64,000 nt of DNA, from contig CM031607.1 in the NCBI GenBank assembly GCA_018398815.1, positions 92,656,491-92,720,490 on the forward strand, written 5' to 3'. Origin of the DNA: Conus ventricosus. Its lineage: Eukaryota > Mollusca > Gastropoda > Neogastropoda > Conidae. How positions within the stretch are numbered: position 1 is the first letter of the stretch; each line of letters begins with the position of its first letter. The notes under the pieces were generated by a model that had not been told where the DNA came from, made no database searches, and saw only the letters and a list, made by a program, of their open reading frames with translations. This document shows positions 34,353 to 46,187 of the stretch, piece after piece. The translations under genes and the position numbers were made by a program.

Positions 34353-35520
34353 TCAATGTATCTTGCACGTTTTTTTGATAGTGCCTCCAAATCGAGAAAT
34401 GTTCTGGTTATGAACATGCACTGGTGAATTCCTGCTTGGGTCTTGAGCAGCTGGACTCATGTCGTCAGGGTCATCAGGTAGATCCACCTCCAGCTCTGGC
34501 AGCATATCTGGTAATTCTGGAATCTTCTGGAGATGTTTACGGTTGCGTCTGATGATACCATGAGAAGAGTCAATGAGATAGGATCTTCCACTGGAATCAG
34601 CAGGACCCAAAACTTGCCCATAGTCTTGCCAGTTCTTGTCACGTTCTGTTGTTATGCGAACTGCATCATTTGGCTGAAGTTCTGGCAACGCACGCAAACC
34701 ATGTCTGTTGTCAAAGAATTTTTTGTAGCTGTTTCACTTTCTGGTCAGAAATGCTAATGTCTCTGTCCTTACGTAGCACGGGCTGAAGACCTGGTACCTT
34801 GGTGTGGAGTTGTCTTCCCATCAGCACGATGGAAGGACTACTGCCAGTGGCAGAGTGAGGAGTTGATCTGTAGGTCATCAATGCCGTATTTGGATCTGCC
34901 TGGGCAAGAATTTTCTTTGCAGTCTTCACAGCAGATTCTGCAGCACCATTTGCTTGTGGAAAGAGTGGGCTTGGTGTATGGTGGTCAAACCAAACTCTTT
35001 TGCAGATTCAGCCATGTCATAAGAGTTAAATGGTGGGCCATTGTCGCTTACCATAACATATGGTATTCCTTGTGTGGGAAAAATCTACTTGAAACGTAGG
35101 ATGACTTCCATGTTGGTCAGTGATGTGACTTGCTTAATCTAAATCCATCTTGAGTAATAGTCAATCACGACCAGGTAGCTCTTTCATTGAAATTTGGCAA
35201 AGTCAGCTCCAAGTCTTGACCATGGCCGGATGTTCAGTCGGACGTAGCGGTTGGTGTCGCTGTGCTGGCTTGTTTTCTTGACATATTTGACAGTTTTCCA
35301 TGAAGCACTTTAAATCATCTCAGAGACCTGGCCAAAAGACAGTCAGCTTAGCAAATTCAAGGCATTTTGACAGACATTGATGGCTTTCATTTAGTTTTTG
35401 CAGAACCTCTGTTTGCTGGCTTGCTGGAACCATGACTCTGTCTTGATAAACCACCAGTCCATTTACAACAGAAAGGTCACTCTTGACCTTTTCATACGGT
35501 CGCAGTGTCGATGGAACCAT
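34353..35520 (-). pseudogene. Element A integrase
   Basis: The N-terminal zinc-binding region shows a His-bearing stretch (NESHQCLSKCLEFAKLTVF) and WPGL, followed by Cys pairs near 35290. The core has GADFAKF near 35205 and MVSDNGPPFNSYDMAESA near 35030. The last catalytic Glu lies in a NGAAESAV-type stretch near 34945. The C-terminal domain holds DAVRITTERDKNWQDYGQV and IIRRNRKHLQKIP (34353-34697), the usual end of gypsy integrases. Frameshifts occur near 34700, 34930 and 35200. Confidence 0.85.
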
Positions 35521-36056
35521 CCCTCCTGAATGAACTCAATAACTTTCTGAAGATCTTCATCTTCGTCAGTCGCAGCTCGCTGTAACTTCAATCTCCGGTC
35601 AGTGATTGGCCACAATGACTGTAGCAAATCAATGTGTAAGTCAACCTCTGCAGCATTTTCCATGTCTTCATCTTGCATCGGTAACGGGCTGCGACTAAGG
35701 CAGTCAGCAACGACTAAGTCCTTGCCTGGTATGTGGCGTACAACTGCGTTAAAACGTGCCATCCTCATAAGAAGTCGTTGACACCTTAGGGGTGCTCGAT
35801 CTAAATCTTTTGTTGACATCAGTGGAACAAGTGGTCGATGGTCAGTAAGGAGTTCGAATGAACTTAGTCCCACTAGGTACTTGTAAAACTTTTCTCTGGC
35901 CCACACACTTGCTAGACATTCTTTCTCGATCTGACTGTATTTCTGCTCTGATGATGCCAGTGCACGAGGAGCGAAGGCAATAGGCTGGAGTTCACCTTTG
36001 TCGTCTCTCTGAAGAATCACTGCTCCAAGCCCGTAGGAACTTGAGTCGGCACTCAC
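35463..36056 (-). pseudogene. Element A RNase H domain
   Basis: Degrades RNA in the RNA-DNA hybrid. It begins MSADSSSYGLGAVILQRDDK (first catalytic Asp in SADSS), carries YSQIEKECLASVWAREKFYKY with the catalytic Glu, and LLTDHRPLVPLM with the next Asp. RHIPGKDLVVADCLSRSPLP closes the domain. The block of nearly 200 residues is open, one of the best-kept parts of element A. It is separated from the RT frame by one frameshift at 36056. Confidence 0.9.
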
Positions 36057-36981
36057 TAGGTGGGACGTTCAGTGTTGTAGAAATGCAGGGATGGTAGATT
36101 GCTGATAGTCTTTTTCACAGCATCAAATGCGTCACCCTGTGGACTATCCCATCGCCAGTGGACATCCTTTTTCAGGAGATCTGTGAGTGGCTTCATTGTT
36201 CTTGAAAGATCCTTGGTAAATCGGCCAAGACACTGAAGCATGCCTATTCCACGCTTGAGCTCGGTCACATTCGTTGGTGGCTCCAACTTCATGATGGCGT
36301 CGACCTTAGCAGGATCAGGTCTGATGCCTTTGGCACTGATCAAGTGACCAAAGAAGGACACCTCCGACTTGCTGAAGTGACACTTGTCACGGTTCAGCCT
36401 TAGTCCATAGTTCTCAATGCGATGTAATGCCTGTAACAGTCTCTCATCATGTTCTTTCTGTGTCTCACCGTGGATAATGAAATCATCCATCATGACTTCG
36501 CAGCCTGGAAGTCCATTCAGTGTCTCTGACATCTTTCACTGAAACTGTTCACTCCCAACACAGACTTCCATAAGAACACGCAGAAACAGTAGCGTCCATA
36601 GTTTGTAATAAACGTGGTCAGATGCACACTGTCAGGATGTAAAGGCACCTGCCAAAATCCGCTTGAAACATCAAGCGTGGAAAATAATTTTGAGCCTGAC
36701 AATTTGGGAGCTATGTCCTCTAAATTGGGCAAAATCAGATGTGGCCTCTTGATGTTCTGATTTAATTTCATAAGATCAACACATAAATGAATTTTCCCGT
36801 TCTTCTTCTTAACTGGGACAATAGGCGCACAATAGTCAGTGGCTGTCGTTACTTTCTTAATCACGCCGTCTCTCTCCATTCTATCAAGCTCCTCCTTCAC
36901 TTTCGCTTGCAGTGGGAAGGGGATACGCCTGGCTGTGTGAAGGCAGTAGGGCATTGCATCCTGCTTCAATACCAGCTTCAC
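36056..36981 (-). pseudogene. Element A reverse transcriptase
   Basis: Gypsy-type RT in two frames. Fingers and first palm (36517-36981): PIVPVKKKNGKIHLCVDLMK, and FSTLDVSSGFWQVPLHPDS with the first catalytic Asp. After a frameshift near 36535, the second palm block reads CEVMMDDFIIHG (the YxDD site, here MMDD), then FGHLISAKGIRPDPAKVDAI and the connection domain start (36056-36532). Confidence 0.9.
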
Positions 36982-37349
36982 CGGCTCTGTCTTGAGAAGT
37001 CCTGTTGAGCCAATATGTTGTCATTGACTCTAGTTTCTTCAAGATGTTTCACCAGTCCCATGGCTTCTGAGACAGATCTTGCCAATAAGTTGGCACCCAC
37101 CGATGTTGGTACCACAATTACACGAAAACAGTATGTCACACTCTTACGATCTTTATTTCTGTTCACTCTAGCCACAAATTCTCCTACAGTGTCGACATTC
37201 CCACCTGGAGAATTCAAGTATGGAACTGAGGATGCAGACAGGGGCGGTTGTCTTGGCAACTTCTGGAAGTCACATTCTTTTAGGATGTTCACATCTGCGC
37301 CTGTGTCAGTCTTAAATGATACAGACTTGCCATAAAAAGGCAATTCCAC
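36978..37349 (-). pseudogene. Element A aspartic protease
   Basis: Retropepsin-like domain processing the Gag-Pol product. MELPFYGKSVSFKTDTGADV carries the catalytic DTGA. A hydrophobic flap-like part and VGANLLARSVSEAMGLV follow, as in gypsy proteases. The frame stays open to the RT boundary, so the stretch itself has no stop. It follows the nucleocapsid knuckles after only a few bases. Confidence 0.85.
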
Positions 37350-37352
37350 TGT

Positions 37353-37625
37353 CTAAACACTTCGCTTTTCTTGGACGTTGACTGTAGCAGCATCCAGGAA
37401 ATACTCAACATTAGCTTCTGGTTCATCCACCAAATTTACAGTTGACATCTGGTTCTTGCACATGCGACCAAAACGATTGCGACCTCTACAACATCTGCAG
37501 TGCTGGCCCTTGGCTGGACAAGTTTTGTCTCCACGATCATAGCCACACTTCTCACAAAGGTTCTTGCTGCAATGAACTGATGGGCTATTATCAGTAGCAT
37601 AGTTCCGACGTCGGCTACCAGTCAT
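37353..37625 (-). pseudogene. Element A nucleocapsid zinc knuckles
   Basis: Two Cys-rich knuckles: CEKCGYDRGDKTCPAKGQHC (with Cys and His spacing typical of K02A2.6-like gag) and CRCCRGRNRFGRMC. The usual His of the second is replaced by Arg. It binds the element RNA in related elements. Confidence 0.82.
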
Positions 37626-37639
37626 GGTCCATGCTCAGC

Positions 37640-38069
37640 CACGCCCTCCACTGTAACCTGAGTCACGATGGAACCCTGTGCCCCAATGACTGGTCGTCTC
37701 TCCTATATCAAGATTTTTCTAACTGTTTAGTCTGTTCTTTCATCTGCTGCTTAACTTGCTCCTGTTGACGTGCTGTGGTGATGACTTTTTCCAGAGTGAG
37801 GTCACTATGTAGCTGTAACTTTTCTTTCAGCTAACGATCACGCAAGCCTATCACGAGTCTATCTCTGACTTGATCATCTGTGTCAGCATAGTTACAATGC
37901 TTCACTAAAATGTTCAGAGCTCTAACAAATTCTTCCACAGTTTCACCTTCATGCTGTGACCTTGAGTTGAACATCGAACGATCATAAATAATATAACGCT
38001 TAGGCAAAAAATGTTTTGTGAACTTCCTTATCAATATGTCAAAGTCAGTGTCACTTTCCACTAGGTTAC
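37640..38069 (-). pseudogene. Element A gag, 3' part
   Basis: Capsid-like gag segment. From its 5' border at the element B LTR it reads ESDTDFDILIRKFTKHFLPKR, then FNSRSQHEGETVEEFVRAL (the conserved Q..GE...F gag core) and DDQVRDRLVIGLRDR. The frame on the other side of B (52941-53050) resumes in phase here, showing that B inserted into this coding sequence. Confidence 0.85.
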
Positions 38070-39286
38070 TGTTACGGATGGTGTGCGGTGCGTGTTTTGT
38101 TGTCCGATTCTCGCTCTCAAAAGTTTGGATGCGTGTACGATTTTACCTACACCCACCCACTTCATACGAACATGGATAGCAAGGCAACACACGAGTTAGA
38201 TTTTCTTTTTTTATATGCTGCCTGAACCATCAATATGAATTGTTACAAAATGAATACATGCCACTACATAGCATACAGATCAATTCACGTCAATTAAGAC
38301 ATCAATACATAAGACACTTCAATCATCAGATATCAGCGTATCATATTACATATCTTGATATAACTCACAGATCTCACTGGCGTCGTCCACAGTGTCTCAT
38401 ATTATACAGCCAACACAATCATTTCCACAGTACCCAAGCCACAGTTTACAGCACTAAACGAAGACAAAGAAGGTTAACCAAGGTCCCCACACGGTAAGCA
38501 CAGCCGTTCACAAACACAATCGATGACACAGTAAACCATAGCATAAGAACCGCAGATTCACAAGACACAGTAAACCATAGAAGAACTGCAGATTCACAAG
38601 GCACAGCAATCCATAGAAGAAGAACCGCAGATTCACAAAGCACAGTAATCCATAGCATTAGAACCGCAGATTCACAAGACACAGTAAACCATAGAAGAAC
38701 TGCAGATTCACAAGGCACAGCAATCCATAGAAGAAGAACCGCAGATTCACAAAGCACAGTAATCCATAGCATAAGAACCGCAGATTCACAAAGCACAGTA
38801 AACAATATTGAATCCCTGGCGAACACGATTTCAGCAAAGTTCCACAGACGTATTGTTGATCTAAAACAAATATAAACTTTTCCGTGTATTCATAATACAG
38901 TGTTCACATCAATAAATTCAGCCCACCGACACACATGTGGCGGTACAATTAGAGCACATAAATATTCTTGCAGGAGTTTTAAGTCACTCTCGGCGACACA
39001 GCATTCGCAACATTTTTATAACAAATAAATTTCCTGGTACATATTCCGCTGGTACCGTCATCAGAAGTATCGCACATACACAATGAACTTCGACGCACTA
39101 CTGACTTGAAAGTCAGCCTCTCCACATAGTATCACTATGGAGAAAACGACGATTAAAACAAAATAAAGTAGGCTGGACACCAAAGCCTCGGCCGTTAGTT
39201 CTTGCTCTCTTCTCTCGTCAAATATTATTATTTTCGTCATGTTCCTATGTTATTTCAAGTTGACGTCATAATTTACGTTGACGTCA
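38070..39286 (-). repeat. Element B 3' LTR
   Basis: About 1.2 kb starting TGTTACGGATGG and ending CGTTGACGTCA on the plus strand. It contains a tandem array (about 38530-38800) with CCGCAGATTCACAA and ACAGTAAACCATAG units and two TGACGTCA-type palindromes (CRE-like) at the end. It matches 51487-52940 apart from the SINE and indels. Confidence 0.9.
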
Positions 39287-39310
39287 CAATACTCCCCCTC
39301 CTCAAAAAAA
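39287..39310 (-). promoter_or_regulatory. Element B polypurine tract
   Basis: The minus strand reads GAGGAGGGGGAGTAT just before the LTR start, where plus-strand DNA priming is expected. A T-rich/A-rich run follows on the inner side. Confidence 0.75.
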
Positions 39311-39439
39311 CAAAACAAAAAAAAAACAATGACCGAATTGTTTTTTTGAAGAAGTAAACAACAGCAGAATACACAAACCCAGAAATCATACATCAAAACA
39401 GCTTCATAATACCACACAAGGAACCTCACTTCCTAAGGG

Positions 39440-40957
39440 ATTAACTGATTCTCACATGAACGGGAGAGAAGGACAGCGAAAACATTCGCTGAACCAGGAA
39501 CTGGCTGGACTTCAAACGAGAACCCCTGCAACGAAAACGTCCATCTCATAGTTCTTGAGTTCTTAAAGTTTTACGTTCGCAGGTACGTCAAGGGATGATG
39601 ATCCGTCTGCAGGGTAAATCTGACTCCCCAAAGGAACCTAACAAACTTCTGCACAGCCCAGACAATGGCTAAACATTCCCGCTCAATAGTACTGTACGCC
39701 ATCTCACGATCCAGCAATTTTCGACTAGCAAACACGACTGGATGAAGGACATCATCACTCTCCTGAAGCAATACAGCACCCAAACCAACAGAACTAGCAT
39801 CAGTCCTGAGAACAAAAGGATTGCTCAACCTAGGTAACAACAACACAGGTGCAGAAGACAAGATTCCCCGAATCTTCCTCAAAGCTTCAGCACACTCAGG
39901 AGTCCAAGAAATAGAATTTCAGCACGATCAGCATCTTTGATCAAATCCAACAGTGGAGCACTCAAAGTAGCGAACCCAGGAACATATCTCCTGTAAAAAC
40001 TGAGCAACCCCAACAAAGACCTAACCTGCTTCCTGGTAGTAGGAGTGGATATATTCAAAATCTTATCAACCTTCTTACCTTCAGACGCATAGTACCACCT
40101 CCAACAACATGACCAAGGAACTTAAGTGAACGAAAGCCTGCCTCGATCTTCGAAGGACGATCTGTGAGGTTGAAAGACCTCAGACGGGAGAGCGCACCCT
40201 TCACATGTTTAAGGTGAGCATCCCATGACATGCTGTACACAAGAATATCGTCAAAAAAATTGATAGCAGAAAACTGATCTAATGCCAGCATACGCATCAC
40301 ACGTGCAAACACTGCATGAGCCGATACAGGTCCAAAAGGCATCCTGACAAACTGGAATAGACCCATGTGTGTTGTAAAAGCCGTCTTCGGACGATCCTCG
40401 GGCTTAACCACGATCTGCCAATATCCTTTAGCAAGATCTGTCTTTGTGAAAAACTGAGCATCACCTAACCTTGCAAAATGACTCTCAACATCAGGAATAG
40501 GTTCGGCATCAAAGACGGTAATCTTGTTCAAAGATCTGAAATCAATGCAAAATCGACACGTACCATCTTTCTTCCTGACCAACACAACTGGAGAGGCATA
40601 CAGACTATTTGATGGCTCAATGATACCAAGATCTAACATGATACCAATCTCTCTCTCGACAACCTCTTTGGCAAAAAAGGGATATCATAACGCTTCTTTC
40701 TAACAGGTACATCTGAAGTAAGAGGAATCTCTAATAGTACATCACCTGAGAAAGAACCTGGTTTAGGAGTCAAAATGTCCTGAAAATCATCAAAGACTGC
40801 ACGCAACTCCCTGGAACTGCTGTCAGACAAAGCACAATCAAACTGTACAGAGCGAACATCTTCATCTGGCATAGAAGACGCCATTGGAACAGTTAAAAAA
40901 GCGTCATCACAGTCCTGGACGACACCAACTGTACAAACTACTTTGTCAGGAAAGGCT
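39440..40957 (-). pseudogene. Element B RT and RNase H
   Basis: Linker before RT at 40633-40957. RT at 40055-40639: SPVVLVRKKDGTCRFCIDFR, FFTKTDLAKGYWQI with the first Asp, MPFGPVSAHAVFARVMR, and FFDDILVYSMSWDAHLKHV with the FDD site. A stop-rich part follows near 39900-40050. RNase H at 39571-39882: VLRTDASSVGLGAVLLQE, STIERECLAIVWAVQKFVRF and LQTDHHPLTYLRT. After a stop at 39571 the C-terminal codons continue to about 39440. The RT is clearly of gypsy type. Confidence 0.9.
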
Positions 40958-42440
40958 TGACTGAGAAAACAGTATTTACTAAATCAGTTGTTTTGTTAAA
41001 GGCAGAATTTGTAGATGGGCGTTTCTTATGTTTCCGTGTTTATATTATTTTGGGTGCTGAGTTAAGTTTGCATATTGTTCATGCAGTGTTTCTTAGTTTT
41101 TTTTGCTTGTGCATTGTGAGTTGTGCTGAGTGCAAGTCGATGTATGTTTCAGATGCATTGGTCAGTTGGATGTGTCAATTCCCTGTAGATAAGATGTATC
41201 TTCGGGTTTGACTCATTGCCTTTTGGCAAGCAGTAATATCTATGTTCGGGTTTCATACCCTTAGATATTAATTATTAGGAGTCCGTGTATCCTTGTCTAG
41301 GCTAGGCTGTTTCAGCCTCCATTTGGAATTGATGGTAAGGTGGCGTAGTGTGTGGCGCTGTATTGTTCCTGACATGCGGAGCAGTGTTCGTCCCTATGTC
41401 ATCGGCTGGCATCAGTGTTTGATGCTGTCTGTGGTGGGTTGGTAGCAAGCGAGTTTTTCTTTTGTGAACTGTAGTTTCTGGTGCTGTTTTGATGTGTGAT
41501 TTCTGAGTTTGTGTATCCTGCTGTTTGTTTGTTTTTTCTTTAAAAAATCGATCATTTTATCTTGGAGGAAAAATATTGTGACGTCAACGTAAAACAATAA
41601 TTATTATGACGCAAAAGTAAAAAATTAGGTAGACATTATGTAAAGAAAAAGAAAAAAAACGGGAACGAGAGAGAAAGAAGAAACGGACGGGCCTTGTGTC
41701 CAACCTGGAATTGTATTTGTTTTTGGTTTCTTATTTATTCATTCGTTGCAGTTTCTATCAGGTGATTTCGAGTCAGTGTTGCGTCGTTGCTGCTGTATCA
41801 GCGGAAATCTGTGCTTCAGCTGTGTTCTTCTGGGTACAACGTTGGTTTAATGTGCCTTGTGAGTCTGTGCTCCAGCTGTGTTCTTCTGGGGTTCGACGTT
41901 GGTTAATGTGCCTTGTGATTCTGTGCTTCAGCTGTGTTCTTCTGGGGTTCGACGTTGGTTTAATGCGCCTTGTGATTCTGTGCATCAGCTGTGTTCTTCT
42001 AGGGTTCGACGTTGGTTTAATGTGCCTTGTGATTCTGTGCTTCAGCTGTGTTGTCGGTGGTTCGACGTGTTTACTGTGTTCTGTGGGACTGTAGTTCAGC
42101 TGTATTTGTGGGCAGCTTGGTTTGCTGTGTGGGTTCCCGGTTGGTGATATATGCTGTAACGTGGGCTCGATGCAGCCAAGTGTATGGACTGTTTCTTTGA
42201 TTGATAAGATTGTGTTAATTGTGATGATTTATTGAGTTTATTGCCTTGGTCATTTGTAATGTTGTGGTGTGTAGTCTCCTCGTCGGGTGCATGAGTGTGC
42301 GGTTGTGAGTATGAAAACTTTTATGCGTGTGGAGTGAAAGAAAATAAACCCTGTATAAACGTATTACTTTCGTATTGATGCTGCCATTGTGTGTCGGGAA
42401 GACAGTTTAGCTAGGTCTGTCATTTCTGTCTATCCCTCTA
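40957..42440 (+). mobile_element. Inverted LTR-and-3'-end fragment inside element B
   Basis: This segment interrupts element B between integrase and RT. On the plus strand GGAGGAAAAATAT (a purine tract) is followed at 41577 by TGTGACGTCAACGTAAA, the same start as the element B LTR read on its own strand. A shared GGACGGGCCTTGTGTCCAACCTG-like block and a tandem array (41809-42060, unit with CTTGTGATTCTGTG and GTTCTTCT) follow. So it is the 3' end and LTR of a related element in the opposite orientation. The 620 bp before 41577 hold no recognised gene. Borders are approximate. Confidence 0.65.
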
Positions 42441-42447
42441 TAGTAGT

Positions 42448-44300
42448 TCAGGTCTTAGCGAGCCTGACATACTTTATGAACAGTACAAACAGACTTCGGA
42501 GAGGGACCACAGAAAAACCAACTCCTGGAGAAAACTCAAGAGAAACCTGTTCCTGCTCACAAGCCAAAGTTGCGATCTCTGACCAAGGCTCTGAAGTACC
42601 TTGTGAAAGAACAACTGTAAGTACAACAACATCAGAAGTAGATACAACAGGACGACGAATGTACTTTTTGAACATATTCGCATGAATGATCTTTTCCTTG
42701 ACCTTGACAAGTACCTTGTAATCTGGATGCAAGACTTTGACCACTGGGAACGGCCCTGACCAACTGGCTAACAACTTGTTAGAGTCAGTCGGTAACAAAA
42801 CTAAAACTTCATCATTAACTTTGAAACGGCGTTCCCCGGGCCTTCTTGTCTAAGTACTTTTTACCCTTCAAAGCGGAATCAGCAGAATTCTCCATGGCTA
42901 ACTTACATGAGTCAGCAATGACATTCTTGAGTTCAAACAAGTACGAATAGAGAGGTTTTGCTTTAACATCCTGAGCATCTGACTGAGTCCACGACTCCTG
43001 TAGTAAAGCAATAGGACCATGAACCTGCCGACCAAACAGCAACTGAAAGGGAGAGAAACCTGTACTCTCAGATGGCAACTCTCTGCACGCAAACAACAGT
43101 GCAGGCAAATAACGATGCCAAGCTTTGGGTGAGTGCGGACAATCTTTTTCCACATGGACTTCAAAGTCCCATGAAACCTCTTAACATGACCATTTGCCTG
43201 CGGATGATACGGCGATGTACGTATGCCCATTGCACCACAGAAAGCATGAAACTGCTTCATAAGCTCAGAGTTGAACTGTGTACCCTGATCAGACAGAATC
43301 TCCTTGGGAAAACCTAAACGAGAAAAGATTCCCAACAATACTTCTGCTACAGCAACAGAGAGATATAATAATAATAATGGTTTCTTATATAGCGCTTAAT
43401 CAACGAATTTCTCTAAGTGCTTTACAAAGTCATACTACATTCACCATCTCACATACAATAGCACACCTTACACCCAGCTACAAATACTATTACTACAATA
43501 ACTAACAAATCCTAATCCTACGAGTGTGACATTCACTTATTTTTCAAGTATCGCTACAAACACTTAATCCTATAACGTTCAGTCATACAACAGACACATG
43601 TAATGGAGAACATACACACACACACTACATTTGAAAAGGCACAGACGGCTATGAGTTAGGTTGTACCCCCCCTCCTCCCCCCCCCCCTACCCCCACAGAT
43701 ATCCTTCAACGGAACAGCCTCCGGAAAACGGGTAGCAATATCAATCATGGTCAAGATGTGACGATGACCTTGTTCCGAAGGAGGAGACAGTGGACCAACA
43801 AGATCAACAGCCACACGATCAAGTGGAGTGCTTTGATACCGTCTTCTGACACGCATCACAGGAAGCAATGTACTTCGCTACATCCACAGTCACTCCAGGC
43901 CAAAAGAACTTGTTAAGGATTCTAGACAGAGTACACCGAGAACCACAATGACCCGACAAAATCAGATCATGTGCCACAGATAACACTGTAGGTCGAAGTT
44001 CAACAGGAACAACAACCTGATCAAAAGAGACATAATTTTTGACAAAATGTCTGTACAGAACACCATCAGACAAGAAGTTAAAAAAAAGGTAGTTGTACCT
44101 GACTTCTTCACCTCACCAGAAGACGCTGACTGGAAGCACGACTTCAATGACGCATAATCTTTCTGTTTCTGAACAAGGTCAGAACGGGAAATGTTCAGAT
44201 CATCAGGGATCTGACATAAAGGCTTTTTTCCCACAACATGCTTAGCTCTAGCCCTCGTAACGGCGGCTAAAGGTTCACTAGATACATCACTAAAAATCAT
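42448..44300 (-). pseudogene. Element B integrase, split by SINE-like insert
   Basis: Upstream linker 44073-44300 (LAAVTRARAKHVVGKKP). The zinc-binding domain has HDLILSGHCGSRCTLSRI and CDACQKTVSK (43819-44073). Core part 1 has VAVDLVGPLSPPSEQGHRHI and ATRFPEAVPLKDI (43720-43868). After the insert (43357-43700), core part 2 has ILSDQGTQFNSELMKQFHAF, then YHPQANGHVKRFHGTLK, where the catalytic Glu of NGxVExF reads Lys. The C-terminal domain LPTDSNKLLASWSGPFPVV is at 42448-42798. The lost Glu, frameshifts and insert make it inactive. Confidence 0.88.
43357..43700 (-). mobile_element. SINE-like insert with (ATT)n tail in element B integrase
   Basis: On the minus strand the end reads TAAAGCACTTAGAG, then AAGCGCTATATAAG and an ATT repeat, the same tail module as the two SINEs at 51599 and 53202. 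AGATAT flanks both sides (left near 43353, right near 43700), a possible target duplication. No tRNA-like head is visible; the 5' side is a C/G homopolymer. Possibly a 5'-truncated SINE. Confidence 0.7.
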
Positions 44301-44571
44301 CGCTCATAGAAACTCCAGGTACATTACCCACAATGAGATCTGCGACAGGGCTATCCAAGACACAACAAGTCAAATCACCCACAAAATAAGGACAGCTGTT
44401 TGAAACTGTAGCTAGTGGAAACTCACCCACACGACTACCAAAAGAAACACACTTCACTATGGTTCCTAGCATCTGACTGTCAGAAACTAACCGTTTGCGA
44501 ACGCCACAAATGGTAGCACCAGCATCACGCAGAACAGAACTCAAAGTGCCATTCACAGAACCAGACTCCAA
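44290..44571 (-). pseudogene. Element B aspartic protease
   Basis: Retropepsin-like block. LRDAGATICGVRKRLV corresponds to the active-site loop, but the DTG triad reads DAG, which should abolish catalysis. ADLIVGNVPGV near the end is the conserved ILG-like strand. The frame is open over 93 codons. It lies between the knuckle region and the integrase. Confidence 0.75.
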
Positions 44572-44639
44572 ATGTAATTTGCTTGTGAACTCACCAGCAG
44601 CTAGACAAGCAAAAGGAGTATCAAGAACAGAGCAACAAG

Positions 44640-46043
44640 CGCTGGACTGTTTGCTGTCAGCTTAGTTCTCGACAAAAGTAGAGTTACCAACCACAAAAGG
44701 ACACGTGTCTGGGTGGCTAAGGGTGCAAATTCTACAAGGGTTTCTACCTGATTTCCATGGACACCTAGCAGCTACATGTCTTGTCTTTTTACACACAAAA
44801 CACACAACACTTGCAAACTGGTCAGAAGCACTTTCTGAGGAACTCTTACTGCCAGAGGTATGACGGGCGCTACGGCCACAATAACGGCTACCGCCAAAGT
44901 TATTTCCACGACCAGCTGAGTAACCAAAGCTCTGATGACCACAATAACAGCTACCACCAAAGTTACTTCAATGATCAGCTGAGGAACCAGAGTAGTGGCC
45001 ATTGTTTTGAAAAGTAGAGTATCTGTTTCCCTGTCAGACAGACCACAGTATGGATTTCTATCAAATTGACCAGGAGTTTTGTACCCAACAGAAGCAAACT
45101 GTTTATATCAGCTTTCCTAGAAAGCACCTTAGTGGGATGAGCATGTCTGTATGACTCTGCAAACTTGATCATTTCATCAAAAGTTTTCACATCTCATCTT
45201 TTTCACACAAAAAAGTAACCAAGTCCTTAGAGACACACTCCAAAAACTGCTCACGTAAGATAAGATCCACCAGACCTTCAAAAGACTTATCATTTTTTGA
45301 CAAAGAGACCCAACGGTCAAACAAACGCCTAAGTTCAACTGCAAAGGTCTCGAAAGGTTCATCTGAGCTAGGCTTAGCCTCACGAAAACGCTTACGAAAA
45401 CCATCTGGAGTACATTGAAATTTTTTCAGCAAGCTCTCTTTCAAATGCTCGTAAGATATAACATTATTTTCAGCGAGACTGTGATAGAGAGTTAAAGCGG
45501 AACCCTCAAGCAATGCAGACAGGTATGTTACCCACAAAGTCTCAGACTATCCCAAGGAACGAGCATGGGTTTCAAAACGAAACAAGTAACTGTCTATATC
45601 ATCAGTTCTTTCCTTCAAAAGGGGCAACTTTGGAAACGTAGGGCGAGGGGCGTTAAACCTTGGAAAACCAGAACCATGACTGTCATTATCCTGACCTGAC
45701 ACTGCACCTTGCTGAGAAGTTATTTGGCAACTGTATTCTTTTAGTTTCCTCTATCTCTTGGATTCTTTTTGTTTCCTCTTGCTCTTGTATTTGCATCTGC
45801 TCTCTTTTAGTTTCTTCTTGCATTCGCTCATGCTCTCTTTTAGTTATCTCTTCTTCCTGAAATTCTTTTCATTTTGATTCTTTCCTCTCTTTCCATATCT
45901 TGAGCAATGCATTTATCCACATAGGCCAACAGATCTTCACCCTCCAGACCACATACCTTACCTCGTTGTAAATATTTAGCGAAAACCTTGTCCTCGTCCA
46001 TAGAGGAGACAACAGGACTTTCTTCCTTAGCCTTCTGTGCCAT
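44640..46043 (-). pseudogene. Element B gag with CCHC knuckle
   Basis: Start chosen at MAQKAKEESPVVSSMDEDKV (46043). A Glu/Arg/Gln-rich coiled-coil segment follows (about 45740-45880). The gag core (45187-45537) reads LKESLLKKFQCTPDGFRKRF, then FETFAVELRRLFDRWV and LILREQFLECVSKDL, continuing in KTFDEMIKFAESYRHAH (44975-45190). The nucleocapsid shows CFVCKKTRHVAARC, an exact CX2CX4HX4C knuckle, near 44790, followed by CRICTLSHPDTC. Frames shift near 45190, 45540 and 45840. This gag style is typical of Gmr1-like and related gypsy elements. Confidence 0.85.
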
Positions 46044-46187
46044 AATGAAAATATGAACTAATGTCCTGTCAAACCCGCCCACACGCACTAGTGGATCAAA
46101 TACAAACAACTGCTGTCACAAGCAAAAAAGGTTTGAAGCTCCTGTCCACTAAAATATAATGAGCTTGTGACAAAAGGTGATCGTCCA

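Noticed and set aside
38446..38826. 126-codon frame with repeated CESAVLL units
   Set aside because: A translation of the tandem array inside the element B LTR; same at 52380-52586 and, for the related array, 41773-42147.
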